Counted from the stretch's first letter, positions 31,084-41,426 are shown. The stretch is 64,000 nucleotides of DNA from Rahnella victoriana (GCF_004330295.1 NZ_SJOJ01000001.1:1-64000), one strand, 5' to 3'. A program made the numbers and translations. The notes: a model not told the origin generated them from the sequence alone.

Positions 31084-31926
31084 TCACGGTCGCAACGGGT
31101 GCGCCCATTCACGGTATTTATGATCGCCGGTCTGCTGCCAGCGCACTTCAAACCACATCAGCATCAGGTAATCGATCCAGGGGATCCAGCGCCTTATCTG
31201 CTGCTGTAAACGCAAGATATCCTGATACCCCCCCGCGTCCACATACTGCTGAATGAAGACGTGTTGCTGCTGCACATCCCAGCCATTGCCCCGGATCAGC
31301 GCCGCCAGTTCCAGCGCAACATCCGCATTCGCCGCGTATTCCCAGTCAATCAGCCGCAGGCCGTCAGGCGTATCCAGCACATTCCCGGCGTGGATATCCA
31401 TATGCACCAGCGCCAGTTTCAGCGGCGCAGGCGGCGTCTGCGACATCATGTTACGGTGCAAGCGCAACCAGCGTGGCGTCAGCCTGCGACGGTCAATATG
31501 CTGCCAGTAACGGGCAAACTGCTGCGGTAAATCCAGCCGGTAGCCGGACAGCGGCAACCGGTGCAGTGCGACCAGCCGCTGGCTTAATGCCTGCTGAGCC
31601 GCAGCGTCTGCAAACGCCGCAGGGGTCAGCGGCGTGCCGTCGAGCCAGTCCACCAGTAACCAGGGCGGAGAGTAAAGTCTGACACAAGGACCTAACGGAT
31701 GCCGCGCGATATGCCGCAAAATTGCCGCTTCACGACGCCGGTCAGCGCCTGAAACCTGCCGCTGCACAGACTGATGGCGCGCCAGCAGGGTGCCAGCGGA
31801 TGAACTGATTTTCCAGCTTTCCCCCGTCAGCCCGGCAACCGGCGTTAAACGAAAACCGGCGGTTTTCACCGCCGGATAATGCTGCTCAATCAGGTGCCGG
31901 AGTTCAGCCTTAATTGCGGACGGCAC
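31084..31926 (-). CDS. thiK: Thiamine kinase ThiK
   Basis: Phosphorylates thiamine to thiamine phosphate in salvage. 280 residues of the aminoglycoside-phosphotransferase/choline-kinase fold: catalytic loop LVHMDIHAGNVL and metal-binding IDWEYAANADVALELA. Identity to E. coli ThiK is modest outside these blocks, but the position between nagZ and lpoB is conserved. Start: GTG at 31926, within the last codons of lpoB (17-base overlap), with AGG a few bases upstream; no better in-frame start occurs for the first 19 codons. Confidence 0.88.
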   Translation of the reverse strand: MPSAIKAELRHLIEQHYPAVKTAGFRLTPVAGLTGESWKISSSAGTLLARHQSVQRQVSGADRRREAAILRHIARHPLGPCVRLYSPPWLLVDWLDGTPLTPAAFADAAAQQALSQRLVALHRLPLSGYRLDLPQQFARYWQHIDRRRLTPRWLRLHRNMMSQTPPAPLKLALVHMDIHAGNVLDTPDGLRLIDWEYAANADVALELAALIRGNGWDVQQQHVFIQQYVDAGGYQDILRLQQQIRRWIPWIDYLMLMWFEVRWQQTGDHKYREWAHPLRP

Positions 31927-32512
31927 CGCGACCTGACCAGACGATTTCCCCGCTCGGCGCGGTAATCAGACGCATCGACATAGTCGGCGCTTTCACGTCG
32001 CCGCTCACGGTGCTGTAAAGCACATACTGCGCTTTCACGATATTCGCCAGACCGATAGCTTTGCTGACTGACGCCAGGCTGTCATCCGGTGATAATCCCA
32101 GTGACTGTTTGGCCGACGCCAGTTGCTCAGCAGGTACCACCTGGAATGTGGTGTTGTTCGCCAGCGCATTACGCAAGGCATCGGTGGCTTTCGCCATTTG
32201 CAGCGAACCGTTGGTGCTGTTTTTCACGCTATCCACCAGCAGAACGCTGCCCGGCTGGACGCCGTCTGCTTTCAGCATTTTTGCCAGCATCGGCTCAACG
32301 GTAGACGTCCAGTCAATGTTGGCAAATTTTGGTGGCTGCGGAACGGGCTGAACCTGCGGCTGTTCCGGAACAGGCGGGTTCACCGGCGGTAACGGTTGTT
32401 GCGGCTGCTGCGGTTGTTCAGGCTGCTGTGGCTGGTTTTGTTGCTGGTTAGGCAATGTACAACCCCCGAGGATCAGTGCGGCCATCGCCACAATGAGAAA
32501 ATACTTTTTCAT
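31910..32512 (-). CDS. lpoB: Penicillin-binding protein activator LpoB
   Basis: Outer-membrane lipoprotein that reaches through the peptidoglycan to activate PBP1b. About 200 residues: lipoprotein signal with lipobox LGGC (lipidated Cys near residue 18), then a disordered Pro/Gln linker at about 20-62 (QQPEQPQQPQQPLPP and similar), then the globular domain starting at FANIDWTSTVEPML. The ATG at 32512 has GGAGAAGG upstream; a TTG one codon earlier is possible. The linker is repeat-like and must span the periplasm. Part of the hinT-ycfL-lpoB-thiK-nagZ-ycfP series. Confidence 0.95.
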   Translation of the reverse strand: MKKYFLIVAMAALILGGCTLPNQQQNQPQQPEQPQQPQQPLPPVNPPVPEQPQVQPVPQPPKFANIDWTSTVEPMLAKMLKADGVQPGSVLLVDSVKNSTNGSLQMAKATDALRNALANNTTFQVVPAEQLASAKQSLGLSPDDSLASVSKAIGLANIVKAQYVLYSTVSGDVKAPTMSMRLITAPSGEIVWSGRGAVRN

Positions 32513-32533
32513 CAACCTTCTCCGTACAGAAAA

Positions 32534-32902
32534 TTAGAGATAAAGGTAAATACGCACACTGTACGCATCAAGATTGCCGTTCTGGGAGCTGACGTCCACG
32601 CTGCTGTTGGCAGGAACGGTCACGGTTCTGGCTTCGGCGACCGGGAATAAATCCAGCCCCTGTTTATCATACCAATAGAAACGGTAATGCAGGGTGACAG
32701 GGTGTGGCTGGTTGTTATTGAGTGTGCTGGTGGCTTTTTTCTGCCCGCCGGAGTCAGACACCGTTGGCGAGCCAGGGATAATGCCCGCCGTCAGAACGGG
32801 AGATTCCATGACCACTCTTTGTTGATTATTGAGCGCAATAGTGGGCTTGCTGCTACAGCCTATCAACAACATTACCGGCAATAACGCCATCAGAAAACGC
32901 AT
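32534..32902 (-). CDS. ycfL: YcfL family lipoprotein
   Basis: 122 residues with a lipoprotein signal (ALLPVMLLIGC, lipidated Cys at about 16). The rest is predicted beta-rich: HPVTLHYRFYWYDKQGLDLFP and an Ala/Val C-terminal half, typical of DUF1425 proteins. Function unknown; the gene is fixed between hinT and lpoB in enterobacteria, suggesting an envelope role. 8 bases separate it from hinT and 21 from lpoB. Confidence 0.93.
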   Translation of the reverse strand: MRFLMALLPVMLLIGCSSKPTIALNNQQRVVMESPVLTAGIIPGSPTVSDSGGQKKATSTLNNNQPHPVTLHYRFYWYDKQGLDLFPVAEARTVTVPANSSVDVSSQNGNLDAYSVRIYLYL

Positions 32903-32910
32903 GTTTACCC

Positions 32911-33264
32911 TTACTGACGAGACAGCAATGGACCCAGTGCACGGCCACCGACCAGATGCATATGGATGTGATAAACCTCTTGCCCGGCGTCACGGTTGCA
33001 GTTGACGATCAGACGATAGCCGCTTTCTGCTATCCCTTCCTGCTCGGCAATTTTCGCGGCCACGGTCATCATTCTGCCCAATGCCGCTTCATGCGTGGCA
33101 TCCACGTCGTTCATGGTCGGGATCAGGATATTGGGGATAATCAGGATATGGCTCGGTGCCTGAGGAGAAATGTCACGAAACGCGGTGACCAGTTCGTCCT
33201 GAAAAACGATATCGGCGGGGATTTCACCGCGAATAATTTTGCTGAAAATTGTCTCTTCGGCCAT
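32911..33264 (-). CDS. hinT: HIT-family purine nucleoside phosphoramidase HinT
   Basis: Hydrolyses AMP-lysine and other AMP phosphoramidates. 117 residues with the histidine triad H99-I-H101-M-H103 ([10 protein letters not shown]). The ATG at 33264 gives [16 protein letters not shown], the family start; six upstream codons are not conserved. First gene of the series running to ycfP. In E. coli fhuE lies between hinT and ptsG; it is absent here. Confidence 0.96.
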   Translation of the reverse strand: MAEETIFSKIIRGEIPADIVFQDELVTAFRDISPQAPSHILIIPNILIPTMNDVDATHEAALGRMMTVAAKIAEQEGIAESGYRLIVNCNRDAGQEVYHIHMHLVGGRALGPLLSRQ

Positions 33265-33400
33265 CTTGACTGTCCTTAACAAAGTAAAAAGCGTTGTACG
33301 CAGTATGGGTTAGAATTTCCATTCCTTTCAACCTGATTACGCTTTTTGATGCTTAATTGACGCAGAAAGCGCCAGCCAGCGCCCTGCCAAATCGCAGGCA

Positions 33401-33425
33401 TAAAAAAAGGAGGCCGAAGCCTCCT
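33401..33425 (-). terminator. ptsG terminator
   Basis: AGGAGGC/GCCTCCT stem with a TTCG loop followed by TTTTTTTATG on the minus strand, 27 bases past the ptsG stop. Confidence 0.9.
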
Positions 33426-33451
33426 CTTTCAGAATGGGTCAATACGCACCA

Positions 33452-34885
33452 TTAATGGTTACGCATGTACTCGTCCATATCGGTTTTCAGGTTGTCAGAC
33501 TTGGTACCGAAAATCGCCTGAACACCAGAACCCGCAACCACCACACCTGCTGCACCCAGTTTTTTCAGGCCAGCCTGATCAACTTTGGACACATCCGCCA
33601 CGCTGACGCGCAGACGGGTAATACAGGCATCGAGGTTAGTGATGTTTTCTTTACCGCCGAAAGCCTGAACCAGAGAAGCAGACATTTCTGAGCCGCCCTG
33701 TGCTGAGGTTTCGCTGGTCGCGTCTTCACGGCCAGGGGTTTTCAGATCCAGTTTCGCAATCAGGAAACGGAAGATGCTGTAGTAAATGACCGCATACACC
33801 GCACCCACGATTGGGAACAACCAGATTTTGCTGCTGTTACCGCTCAGGACGATGAAGTCGATCAGACCGTGCGAGAAGCTGGTACCGTCACGCATACCCA
33901 ACAGGATACAGATCGGGAATGCCAGACCGGCCAGAATCGCGTGGATCACATACAGGATCGGCGCAACGAACATGAAGGAGAATTCGATTGGCTCGGTGAT
34001 ACCGGTCAGGAATGCAGTCAGTGCAGCGGAAATCATGATACCGCCGACTTTTGCACGGTTTTCAGGTTTCGCTGAGTGCCAGATGGCCACCGCCGCAGCA
34101 GGCAGACCGTACATTTTGAACAGGAAGCCGCCGGACAGTTTACCCGCAGTCGGGTCACCCGCCATATAACGTGGGATATCGCCGTGGAACACCTGACCTG
34201 CAGAGTTCACGTACTCACCGATTTGCATCTGGAACGGAACGTTCCAGATATGGTGCAGACCAAACGGCACCAGCGCACGTTCTACCACGCCGTAAATACC
34301 AAATGCCACAACCGGGTTCTGATAAGCCGCCCATTGTGAGAAGGTCTGAATACCTGTGCCGATAGGTGGCCAGATGAAGGACAGCACCACACCTAGGATA
34401 ATCGCAGCCAGACCAGAGATGATCGGAACAAAACGTTTACCGGCGAAGAAGCCCAGATATTCTGGCAGCTTGATGCGGTAGAAACGGTTGAACATGTAGG
34501 CCGCAATCGCACCGGAGATAATACCGCCGAGTACGCCGGTATCCGCCAGATGCTTGGCTGCAATTTCTTCAGCCGGCAAATGCAGAACCAGAGGGGCAAC
34601 CACCGCCATGGTTTTCACCATGATGCCGTAGGCTACAACGGACGCCAGTGCAGAAACACCGTCGTTGTTGGTGAAGCCTAAAGCCACACCGATAGCAAAG
34701 ATCAGAGGCATGTTAGCGAAGACTGAACCACCGGCTTCGGCCATAACATGGGAAACGATCATTGGCAGCCAGCTAAAGTTTGCAGAACCGACGCCAAGCA
34801 GGATACCTGCGATTGGCAGTACGGATACTGGCAGCATTAGCGATTTACCGACCTTTTGAAGGTTTGCAAACGCGTTCTTAAACAT
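33452..34885 (-). CDS. ptsG: Glucose-specific PTS enzyme IICB
   Basis: Imports and phosphorylates glucose; receives phosphate from EIIA-Glc (Crr). 477 residues, the E. coli length: IIC membrane domain (about 1-380) with the sugar-site region [12 protein letters not shown], a linker, then the IIB domain with phospho-Cys C421 ([10 protein letters not shown]). The first residues ([20 protein letters not shown]) are the conserved membrane start. The upstream region carries Mlc-like and CRP-like sites, matching glucose induction in E. coli. SgrS-type sRNA control of the 5' end is likely but was not examined by pairing. Confidence 0.97.
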   Translation of the reverse strand: MFKNAFANLQKVGKSLMLPVSVLPIAGILLGVGSANFSWLPMIVSHVMAEAGGSVFANMPLIFAIGVALGFTNNDGVSALASVVAYGIMVKTMAVVAPLVLHLPAEEIAAKHLADTGVLGGIISGAIAAYMFNRFYRIKLPEYLGFFAGKRFVPIISGLAAIILGVVLSFIWPPIGTGIQTFSQWAAYQNPVVAFGIYGVVERALVPFGLHHIWNVPFQMQIGEYVNSAGQVFHGDIPRYMAGDPTAGKLSGGFLFKMYGLPAAAVAIWHSAKPENRAKVGGIMISAALTAFLTGITEPIEFSFMFVAPILYVIHAILAGLAFPICILLGMRDGTSFSHGLIDFIVLSGNSSKIWLFPIVGAVYAVIYYSIFRFLIAKLDLKTPGREDATSETSAQGGSEMSASLVQAFGGKENITNLDACITRLRVSVADVSKVDQAGLKKLGAAGVVVAGSGVQAIFGTKSDNLKTDMDEYMRNH

Positions 34886-35005
34886 AATTGAGTGTGCTCC
34901 TGAGTAATGATGCTTTTTGATACTTCATGCGGTGCAGTGTGTTAACTGACCGCTTTGCAAAAGGGTGATGAACCTTTTGCTGTCGGGTGTCTGAGCACCC
35001 CTTTT

Positions 35006-35030
35006 AATTTTTACGAAGGGTAAAATAATT
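35006..35030. promoter_or_regulatory. Putative Mlc operator of ptsG
   Basis: Inverted repeat TTTTTAC-GAAGG-GTAAAAT in AT-rich flanks resembles Mlc/NagC operators and covers the predicted -10 and start site, as in E. coli ptsG. Confidence 0.55.
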
Positions 35031-35043
35031 CCCTTTGTTAATG

Positions 35044-35059
35044 TTTGATGGCAGTCACG
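35044..35059. promoter_or_regulatory. Putative CRP site of ptsG
   Basis: TTTGA-N6-TCACG matches the CRP consensus TGTGA-N6-TCACA at 8 of 10 positions. Its centre is about 36-40 bases upstream of the predicted ptsG start, a class II position. Confidence 0.55.
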
Positions 35060-35223
35060 TTTTTCTGAAAAATGCAGTAAGTACGTCTTAATAACCGCCA
35101 TTTATCAACACAAAATCCGAAGAAAGGCAGCCTGACACCGCCAAAAACGGTGCCAAGATACCTCATTCAGAGGATTAATTACGAGGTGAAAAATAAATAC
35201 AGTGAATATGACCCAGCCTAAGG

Positions 35224-36018
35224 CTAGATCAGACGGGCGCTGTCGATGTGAAATAATCGTGAAAAGTTTGCTGTTGTGGCTTCGGCGAGTTGCTCCACGC
35301 TCACCCCTTTGAGCACCGCCATATAATCGGCCACGTCACGTACATAAGCAGGCTGGTTTTCTTTGCCACGGTGCGGTACCGGCGCCAGATAAGGCGAATC
35401 AGTTTCCACCAGCAGCCGGTCCAGCGGCACATAACGCGCCACTTCACGCAATGCTTCCGCGTTGCGGAAGGTCACAATGCCGGAAAACGAGATGCAGAAC
35501 CCCAGATCCAGCAGATATTTCGCCGTCGGTAAGTCTTCGGTGAAACAGTGCAGAACGCCGCCACACTCCCCTGCCTTTTCTTCGGTCAAAATATCCAGCG
35601 TGTCCTGGCGTGCATCACGGGTATGCACGATGACCGGCTTGTTCAGTTCACGGCCAATGCGGATGTGTTCGCGGAAAGAGTCCTGTTGCAGTTTCAGCTG
35701 ATGCGCTTCTTTCTGGTAAAAATAATCAAGACCGGTTTCGCCCATCGCCACCACCTTCGGGCTGGCCGCAAGCTGACGCAGTTCGCCGAAATCATACCCT
35801 TCGTCGATATTCAGCGGATGGACACCGCAGGAAAAAGCCACATCAGGGCGATCGCCGATCAGTTGCGTCATCGCCTGATATCCCGGCAATGTCGTTGCAA
35901 CCGCCAGCATGAATTTCACATCACGCTCGCGCGCTTTTTCCAGCACGTTATCTACGCCGGAATGCAGTTCGTCGTAATCAAGGCTGTCGAGATGGCAGTG
36001 GGAATCAACTAAAAACAT
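35224..36018 (-). CDS. ycfH: TatD-family metal-dependent hydrolase YcfH
   Basis: 264 residues of the TatD family of metal-dependent DNases and hydrolases; the substrate of YcfH is not established. Metal-site motifs: VDSHCHLD at the N terminus, GETGLDYFY, PVIVHTRDA, HCF and ETDSPYLAP. Two starts are possible, ATG at 36024 and at 36018; the latter gives MFLVDSHCHLD as in E. coli. Downstream of holB by 40 bases and conserved with it and tmk. Confidence 0.95.
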   Translation of the reverse strand: MFLVDSHCHLDSLDYDELHSGVDNVLEKARERDVKFMLAVATTLPGYQAMTQLIGDRPDVAFSCGVHPLNIDEGYDFGELRQLAASPKVVAMGETGLDYFYQKEAHQLKLQQDSFREHIRIGRELNKPVIVHTRDARQDTLDILTEEKAGECGGVLHCFTEDLPTAKYLLDLGFCISFSGIVTFRNAEALREVARYVPLDRLLVETDSPYLAPVPHRGKENQPAYVRDVADYMAVLKGVSVEQLAEATTANFSRLFHIDSARLI

Positions 36019-36058
36019 GGTCATTAACTCGTTACGGTCTGTTTAGATAAATCGGTAT

Positions 36059-37078
36059 TCAGCGCGTCAGAGCAGCACTGAAAAATGAAGAGGGTGTCTT
36101 GCCCTGCAGGATCTGTTCCCATTCCAGCAACTGTTCGGTCAACAGCAGCTCGCGGTTTACACCCACGATGGAAAGCAGTTGCTGACGACAATGCATCCAG
36201 GCGGTGACGGACTGTTGCAGCGACGCATTGGATTGCGCACCGGCCAGCATCGCAATCAGCGGTTGCTGATCGTGATTGATGATGAACTGCCCTGCGTGCT
36301 GCTGCCATTTGATGGCATCCAGCAGGAGCGTCGCCAGCCAGTACAGGCGTTCCGCAGCATCGTCGTGATTCAGTTGCGGTAACAGGGAAAGCATATCGTG
36401 TTGCTGGCACTGAACGTAAAGCTGCTGGCAAAGCGCCACGCGTTGCTTCCACCGCTCAGGCTGTAACAGTTCCATCGCCGACAACGGCGCACCGTTGGTC
36501 AGGCGCAGTGCGGTTTTAATCGCGATGGGATCGGCGCTGAGCTGGCGGTTGACCCATTGGATCGCCAGCGCCTCATCAGGCACCGGCAGGTGCCAGTAGA
36601 AACAACGGCTGCGGATAGTCGCCAGCAAAGACGAAGGTTCACGGCAACCGAGCAGGAAATAGGTACCCGCCGGAGGCTCTTCCAGCGTTTTCAGTAAAGC
36701 ATTGGCTGCGGCTTCGGTCAGCAATTCAGTCTGCGGGATCCACACGACTTTTGCGCCGCCCTGCTGCGAATAGTTGTACAACGTTTCAATCAGCTGACGC
36801 ACCGGATCGATACCCAGTGAGTTTTTGCCTTTTTCAGGTTGCAGGATATGCCAGTCGGGATGGTTTCCGGCGATCATCAGCTGGCAGCTATGACAGGTGC
36901 CGCAACTTTTTTCGCCGTCTTTGTGCTGGCAAAGCAACCAGCGACTCAGACCGTACACCAGTGCCTCATCGCCGATGCCCGCCGCCGCATGCATCAGCAC
37001 CGCGTGATGACCCCGCCCCGTCTGGTATTGCCCGGTCAGTTGTCTGTACGGGCCGGTGAGCCACGGATACCAGTTCAT
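36059..37078 (-). CDS. holB: DNA polymerase III subunit delta'
   Basis: Clamp-loader subunit. 339 residues. AAA+ fold without ATPase activity: the Walker A region is degenerate (AAAGIGDEA) as expected for delta'. Zinc module with C50, C59, C62 and C65 at the E. coli positions (CGTCHSC). SRC motif in ATIRSRCF. Overlaps tmk by 4 bases, indicating translational coupling. Confidence 0.96.
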   Translation of the reverse strand: MNWYPWLTGPYRQLTGQYQTGRGHHAVLMHAAAGIGDEALVYGLSRWLLCQHKDGEKSCGTCHSCQLMIAGNHPDWHILQPEKGKNSLGIDPVRQLIETLYNYSQQGGAKVVWIPQTELLTEAAANALLKTLEEPPAGTYFLLGCREPSSLLATIRSRCFYWHLPVPDEALAIQWVNRQLSADPIAIKTALRLTNGAPLSAMELLQPERWKQRVALCQQLYVQCQQHDMLSLLPQLNHDDAAERLYWLATLLLDAIKWQQHAGQFIINHDQQPLIAMLAGAQSNASLQQSVTAWMHCRQQLLSIVGVNRELLLTEQLLEWEQILQGKTPSSFFSAALTR

Positions 37079-37716
37079 GATGCGTTGCCTTGCTCGTCGA
37101 ACCAGTTTTTCAGCGTCAGCTCGATGGACGCAGTGACCTGTTCGATAGATTGTGACGCATCGATAGTCTTGATGCGCGGGTCTTCGGCCGCCAGTTCAAG
37201 ATAGCGCGCCCGCGTGCGTTCAAAGAAAGGCAACGCTTCCTGTTCGATACGATCCAGTTCACCACGGGCACGGGCGCGTTGCAGGCCAATAGCCGGTGGC
37301 AGATCAAGATACAGCGTCAGATCCGGCCGGAAATCGCCGAGCACGGTATCACGCAACGAACTCATCAGACTGGCATCAATCCCGCGTCCGCCGCCCTGAT
37401 AGGCTTGCGAAGAAAGGTCGTGCCGGTCGCCGACAACCCATGCGCCACGCGCCAGTGCAGGCAAAATCACTGTCTCAACCAGTTGCACACGCGCCGCGTA
37501 AAGCATCAGCACTTCTGCTTTCACAGTCGGTTTTTCGCCGTCGACACCACGTTTGAAGAGATCGCGTAATTTCTCGGCCAGCGGCGTGCCGCCCGGTTCA
37601 CGGGTGAAGACAATGTCTTCCACGCCATGCTCGTGCAGCGCGTTAACGACCACGTCATGTGCGGTGGTTTTCCCTGCCCCTTCGAGGCCTTCAATAACAA
37701 TGAAGTTACTTTTCAT
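37075..37716 (-). CDS. tmk: Thymidylate kinase
   Basis: Phosphorylates dTMP to dTDP. 213 residues with P loop [10 protein letters not shown], the DR(H/Y) motif in [18 protein letters not shown], and a lid with Arg residues ([12 protein letters not shown]). Its start lies inside mltG (11-base overlap) and its end inside holB (4 bases), a tightly packed mltG-tmk-holB run. Confidence 0.97.
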   Translation of the reverse strand: MKSNFIVIEGLEGAGKTTAHDVVVNALHEHGVEDIVFTREPGGTPLAEKLRDLFKRGVDGEKPTVKAEVLMLYAARVQLVETVILPALARGAWVVGDRHDLSSQAYQGGGRGIDASLMSSLRDTVLGDFRPDLTLYLDLPPAIGLQRARARGELDRIEQEALPFFERTRARYLELAAEDPRIKTIDASQSIEQVTASIELTLKNWFDEQGNAS

Positions 37717-38731
37717 TCTTGTTCTTAAGCGCCTCTATGTACACACGAACCGCCTTGTTATGGTTCTCAAGGTTAGTGCTGAAAGTATGCCCGCCTTTAC
37801 CGTCGGCGACAAAGTATAGATACGGTGTCTTCGCCGGATGCGCAGCCGCCTGGAGTGACGCCTCACTTGGCATCGCAATAGGGAACGGCGGCAGACCGGT
37901 GATCACGTAGGTATTGTACGGCGTTGGCGTTTCTAAATCTTTTTTCGTGATGTTGCCGGTGTATTTCTCACCCATACCATAAATCACGGTCGGATCGGTT
38001 TGCAGGCGCATACCGATGCGCAGACGGTTGATAAACACTGACGCCACTTCCGGGCGCTCATCTTTTACGGCCGTTTCTTTTTCGATGATCGACGCCATGG
38101 TGACCATATCAGCAGGCGTTTTATATGGCAGGGCTTCAGCACGACCTTTCCAGATATCCGCGACGGTTTTCTCCATCCGCACATGCGCGCGTTTCAGCAG
38201 AGACAGATCCGTCATACCGGCGGTGTAGTGATAGGTATCCGGATACAGCCAGCCTTCGACATTTTTGCTGTCGGTGGCTCCCAGCGCGACGGCAATCTCT
38301 TCGTCACTTTTGCCGCTGAGTTCATGCTTCAGATACTCTGATTTTTCCAGCACTTTCATCCAGTCGCTGAGCTTAAAACCCTCGACAAACCGAATGCTGA
38401 ATTGTGCCTCTTTGCCGCTTTTCAGCAGTTCGAGCATCTGGCGCACCGTCATGCCTTTCTCAAGGCGATAGGTGCCGGCTTTAAACTCGCTCAGTTCAGG
38501 TTCCAGACGCAGCAACCATGGGAACCACGGATTCGGCTTCATCAGTTTTTTATCGATCAGCAGCGTTTCCAGCACCACGCGGCCGGTCCCTGCTGGCAGG
38601 GTAAAGATGGTTTCACTGCTGACATTGATCGGACGATCAGCGAAGTGTTTCACTTTCTGGTAGGCAAACGTCGCCAGTCCTAAAAGGATCAGGACAATCA
38701 GGGCGAAGATTTTGGTCTTTTTGTTTGTCAT
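37706..38731 (-). CDS. mltG: Endolytic murein transglycosylase MltG
   Basis: Inner-membrane lytic transglycosylase cleaving nascent glycan strands. 341 residues: membrane helix at about 7-25 ([20 protein letters not shown]), a LysM-like subdomain, then the YceG catalytic domain with Glu in [16 protein letters not shown] and [15 protein letters not shown]. Follows pabC by 14 bases and overlaps tmk. Confidence 0.96.
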   Translation of the reverse strand: MTNKKTKIFALIVLILLGLATFAYQKVKHFADRPINVSSETIFTLPAGTGRVVLETLLIDKKLMKPNPWFPWLLRLEPELSEFKAGTYRLEKGMTVRQMLELLKSGKEAQFSIRFVEGFKLSDWMKVLEKSEYLKHELSGKSDEEIAVALGATDSKNVEGWLYPDTYHYTAGMTDLSLLKRAHVRMEKTVADIWKGRAEALPYKTPADMVTMASIIEKETAVKDERPEVASVFINRLRIGMRLQTDPTVIYGMGEKYTGNITKKDLETPTPYNTYVITGLPPFPIAMPSEASLQAAAHPAKTPYLYFVADGKGGHTFSTNLENHNKAVRVYIEALKNKNEK

Positions 38732-38745
38732 TGTTTATTCACTTT

Positions 38746-39543
38746 TTAACAGCTCTGGAGCAGGAAATCGTACAAACGCCGCGAAGCGTAATGGTGATCA
38801 TCAACCTGACTGACCGGCAGAACGGGCATCAGGGCATTGCTTAGCAGAATTTCATCCGCATCGGATAGCGTATCCGGCGTTTCACTGACGATGTGAACAA
38901 CCCAGGGAGAGGTGGCTTCAAGTACGCGCAGGATATGCTGGCGCATAATGCCATCCACGCCGGACTGCGATACATCCGGGGTAAACACCTGATTTCCCTT
39001 ACGCCAGAATAAATTAGCCGCACAGCATTCCACCAGGCAACCCGAGGTGTCAACCACCAGCGCCTCATTGGCTTCTGTCTGGTCAAGATGCAGGCGGATC
39101 ATCACCTGTTCCAGACGGTTCAGATGCTTTATCCCCGCCAGCAGCGGGTTTTGACTGAGTCTCACCGGGCTGAGAGTGAGTTTCACGCCCTGTTGACGCC
39201 ACCCGCTATAATGCGCCGGATAAGCCGACGTCGACACAATTCGGGTCGGCGCGGAGCAACCTGCTGCGCTGTAGCCTCGTCCGCCCTGTCCGCGGGTCAC
39301 CACCGCTTTCACGACGGCCTCATGCTGCTGTCCGGCAGCCAGAACCATTTCCTGTTCCAGTGCAGCCCAGTCCACATTGTCGATCCGCAGCACCGCCGTC
39401 GCGCGTTGCAGTCGCTCAATATGTTGTGGCAGGAAAGCGATCTCACCGTCTTGCACGCAGGCTGTCGTAAAGCAACCGTCGCCGAATTGCACCGAACGGT
39501 CGCTTGCGGGCAATGTTTCTGCTGCCACACCGTTAATCCACAT
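38746..39543 (-). CDS. pabC: Aminodeoxychorismate lyase
   Basis: PLP enzyme making p-aminobenzoate for folate. 265 residues of the branched-chain aminotransferase-like (class IV) fold, with the PLP lysine in LAGIKHLNRLEQV (about residue 139) and EANEALVVDTSGCLVECCAAN. Overall fit to PabC is good; some positions differ from E. coli. Lies between fabF and mltG as in E. coli. Confidence 0.94.
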   Translation of the reverse strand: MWINGVAAETLPASDRSVQFGDGCFTTACVQDGEIAFLPQHIERLQRATAVLRIDNVDWAALEQEMVLAAGQQHEAVVKAVVTRGQGGRGYSAAGCSAPTRIVSTSAYPAHYSGWRQQGVKLTLSPVRLSQNPLLAGIKHLNRLEQVMIRLHLDQTEANEALVVDTSGCLVECCAANLFWRKGNQVFTPDVSQSGVDGIMRQHILRVLEATSPWVVHIVSETPDTLSDADEILLSNALMPVLPVSQVDDHHYASRRLYDFLLQSC

Positions 39544-39645
39544 GGTTACTTCCTCCTGGCCGCATGGTTAAGATCTTCAGACAGCAGAGCCTGCGTGAGC
39601 GCGACTGTTGCATCAAGTAGAGCATTCTTACTTTAGGTTCAGACA

Positions 39646-39671
39646 GCAAAAAGGCCCGATTAACGGGCCTT
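39646..39671 (-). terminator. fabF terminator
   Basis: AAGGCCCG/CGGGCCTT stem, 5-base loop, followed by TTTT on the minus strand. Confidence 0.8.
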
Positions 39672-39693
39672 CACATACAAAGACTTTGCTGAA

Positions 39694-40935
39694 TCACATC
39701 TTACGGAATACCAGCGAACCATTGGTGCCGCCGAAACCGAAGGAGTTACACAGCGAATACTGCATGTCTTTCACCTGGCGTGCTTCGTGAGGCACGAAAT
39801 CCAGATCACAACCTTCATCCGGATTGTCCAGATTGATGGTCGGCGGTACCGACTGATCGCGTAATGCCAGCAGGGTAAAGATAGACTCTACTGCACCCGC
39901 CGCGCCTAACAGATGGCCGGTCATCGACTTGGTCGAACTGACCATGACTTTCTGCGCATCAGCCCCAAAGACAGACTTAACCGCCTGCGTTTCTGCTTTG
40001 TCGCCTGCTGACGTCGAGGTGCCATGTGCGTTGATGTAACCAATCTGCGCCGCCGAAACACCGGCGTCACGCAACGCATTTTCCATCGCCAGTGCCGCAC
40101 CCGCGCCATCTTCCGGCGGTGAGGTCATATGGAAGGCATCACTGCTCATACCAAAACCGACGATTTCAGCATAAATTTTTGCACCGCGTTTACGGGCATG
40201 TTCGTACTCTTCCAGCACCATAATGCCTGCGCCGTCACCCAGTACGAAACCATCACGATCTTTATCCCACGGACGGCTTGCCGCCTGAGGATTGTCATTA
40301 CGCGTCGAAAGCGCGCGCGCGGCACCAAATCCACCCACACCCAGCGGGGTACTGGCTTTTTCTGCGCCGCCTGCCAGCATCACGTCGGCATCGTTATACG
40401 CGATGATGCGTGCTGCATGACCAATATTGTGCACACCAGAAGTACAGGCTGTAGCAATAGAAATACTCGGCCCACGCAACCCGAACATGATACTCAGATG
40501 ACCTGCAATCATGTTGACGATAGTTGAGGGAACGAAGAAAGGACTTATTTTGCGTGGTCCGCCGTTAACCAATGAGGTATGGTTTTCTTCAATCAGACCA
40601 AGTCCGCCGATACCGGAACCGATCGCCGCACCAATGCGTGTCGCGTTCTCAGCAGTCACTTCAAGCCCGGAGTCTTGCATCGCCTGAATACCGGCAGTAA
40701 TACCATACTGAATAAAGGCATCCATCTTGCGGGCATCTTTGCGCGGGATGAAGTCTTCACAGTTAAAATCTTTTACTAAGCCAGCAAAACGCGTTGCGTA
40801 GGCACTAGTATCAAAATGGTCGATCAGGCTGATGCCACTCTGACCGGCAAGGAGAGCGTTCCAAGTGGACTCTACAGTATTGCCGACAGGAGACAGCATG
40901 CCCAGTCCAGTCACTACAACTCGACGCTTAGACAC
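39694..40935 (-). CDS. fabF: 3-oxoacyl-ACP synthase II
   Basis: Condensing enzyme KAS II; elongates palmitoleoyl-ACP to cis-vaccenoyl-ACP and gives temperature control of membrane unsaturation. 413 residues, E. coli length. Catalytic Cys C164 ([10 protein letters not shown]), with the two catalytic His in [11 protein letters not shown] and [11 protein letters not shown]. Downstream of acpP, from which it is separated by an attenuating terminator. Confidence 0.97.
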   Translation of the reverse strand: MSKRRVVVTGLGMLSPVGNTVESTWNALLAGQSGISLIDHFDTSAYATRFAGLVKDFNCEDFIPRKDARKMDAFIQYGITAGIQAMQDSGLEVTAENATRIGAAIGSGIGGLGLIEENHTSLVNGGPRKISPFFVPSTIVNMIAGHLSIMFGLRGPSISIATACTSGVHNIGHAARIIAYNDADVMLAGGAEKASTPLGVGGFGAARALSTRNDNPQAASRPWDKDRDGFVLGDGAGIMVLEEYEHARKRGAKIYAEIVGFGMSSDAFHMTSPPEDGAGAALAMENALRDAGVSAAQIGYINAHGTSTSAGDKAETQAVKSVFGADAQKVMVSSTKSMTGHLLGAAGAVESIFTLLALRDQSVPPTINLDNPDEGCDLDFVPHEARQVKDMQYSLCNSFGFGGTNGSLVFRKM

Positions 40936-40976
40936 GTGTGTCCTCCAGGGAGGGAAAAAAGTAGTAATACCGTGGG

Positions 40977-41011
40977 ATAAAAAAAACTTAGGCGGTCAAA
41001 TGACCGCCTAA
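40977..41011 (-). terminator. acpP terminator/attenuator
   Basis: Stem TTAGGCGGTCA/TGACCGCCTAA with a tiny loop followed by eight T on the minus strand, between acpP and fabF. In E. coli most acpP transcripts end before fabF, giving high AcpP and lower FabF levels. Confidence 0.85.
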
Positions 41012-41036
41012 CTATCTAAACTTAAAGCATGTACGC

Positions 41037-41273
41037 TTACTGTTGGCTAGCGTTGATAAAATCAATAGCTGCCTGAACAGTAGTGATTTTTTCAGCTTCT
41101 TCGTCAGGGATCTCGGTATCAAACTCTTCTTCCAGAGCCATAACCAGCTCAACGGTGTCGAGAGAATCAGCGCCAAGGTCGTCTACGAAAGAGGCAGCAT
41201 TCACTACTTCTTCCTGTTTAACACCCAGCTGTTCAACGATGATTTTCTTAACGCGTTCTTCGATAGTGCTCAT
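41037..41273 (-). CDS. acpP: Acyl carrier protein
   Basis: Carrier of growing acyl chains. 78 residues, nearly identical to E. coli ACP. The 4'-phosphopantetheine Ser is in [14 protein letters not shown] (Ser36 of the mature protein). The ATG at 41273 gives [10 protein letters not shown]; longer frames run into the promoter. Its leader and terminator indicate an abundant, separately controlled mRNA. Confidence 0.98.
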   Translation of the reverse strand: MSTIEERVKKIIVEQLGVKQEEVVNAASFVDDLGADSLDTVELVMALEEEFDTEIPDEEAEKITTVQAAIDFINASQQ

Positions 41274-41320
41274 ACTCTTAAATTTCCTATCAAAACTCGC
41301 TTTCGCGATGGTTTTCGTAG

Positions 41321-41326
41321 TGTATA
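41321..41326 (-). promoter_or_regulatory. Putative acpP -10 box
   Basis: TATACA on the minus strand within a segment that looks closely conserved with E. coli acpP upstream DNA (TTTATACACTACGAAAACC). The start site would be about 40 bases before the ATG. No -35 with ideal spacing; TTGCAT is 14 bases upstream. Confidence 0.4.
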
Positions 41327-41382
41327 AAATGTTGAAAAAGATGCAACTAAATCCAGGCTGGTCAAACCACAAATTTGCTCTA

Positions 41383-41404
41383 TTTTGCGGTTTTTACCGC
41401 AAAA
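41383..41404. repeat. Hairpin between fabG and acpP
   Basis: TTTTGCGG/CCGCAAAA perfect 8-base-pair stem with a 6-base loop, 23 bases past the fabG stop. It lacks a T run after the stem on the minus strand, so it may be a weak terminator or processing site. Confidence 0.5.
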
Positions 41405-41426
41405 AACGCAAATAATTTCGTAATTT

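Larger units (their letters stand above)
34886..35223. promoter_or_regulatory. ptsG promoter and leader region
   Basis: No gene. Transcription probably starts near 35015 (minus-strand -10 TATTTT at 35022-35027), leaving a leader of about 130 bases. Contains Mlc-like and CRP-like sites and a GGCACCG/CGGTGTC hairpin near 35135-35156 without a T run. Confidence 0.5.

Noticed and set aside
35135-35156. Hairpin GGCACCG/CGGTGTC as a ycfH or ptsG terminator
   Set aside because: No T run follows on either strand, and it lies upstream of ptsG rather than after a stop.
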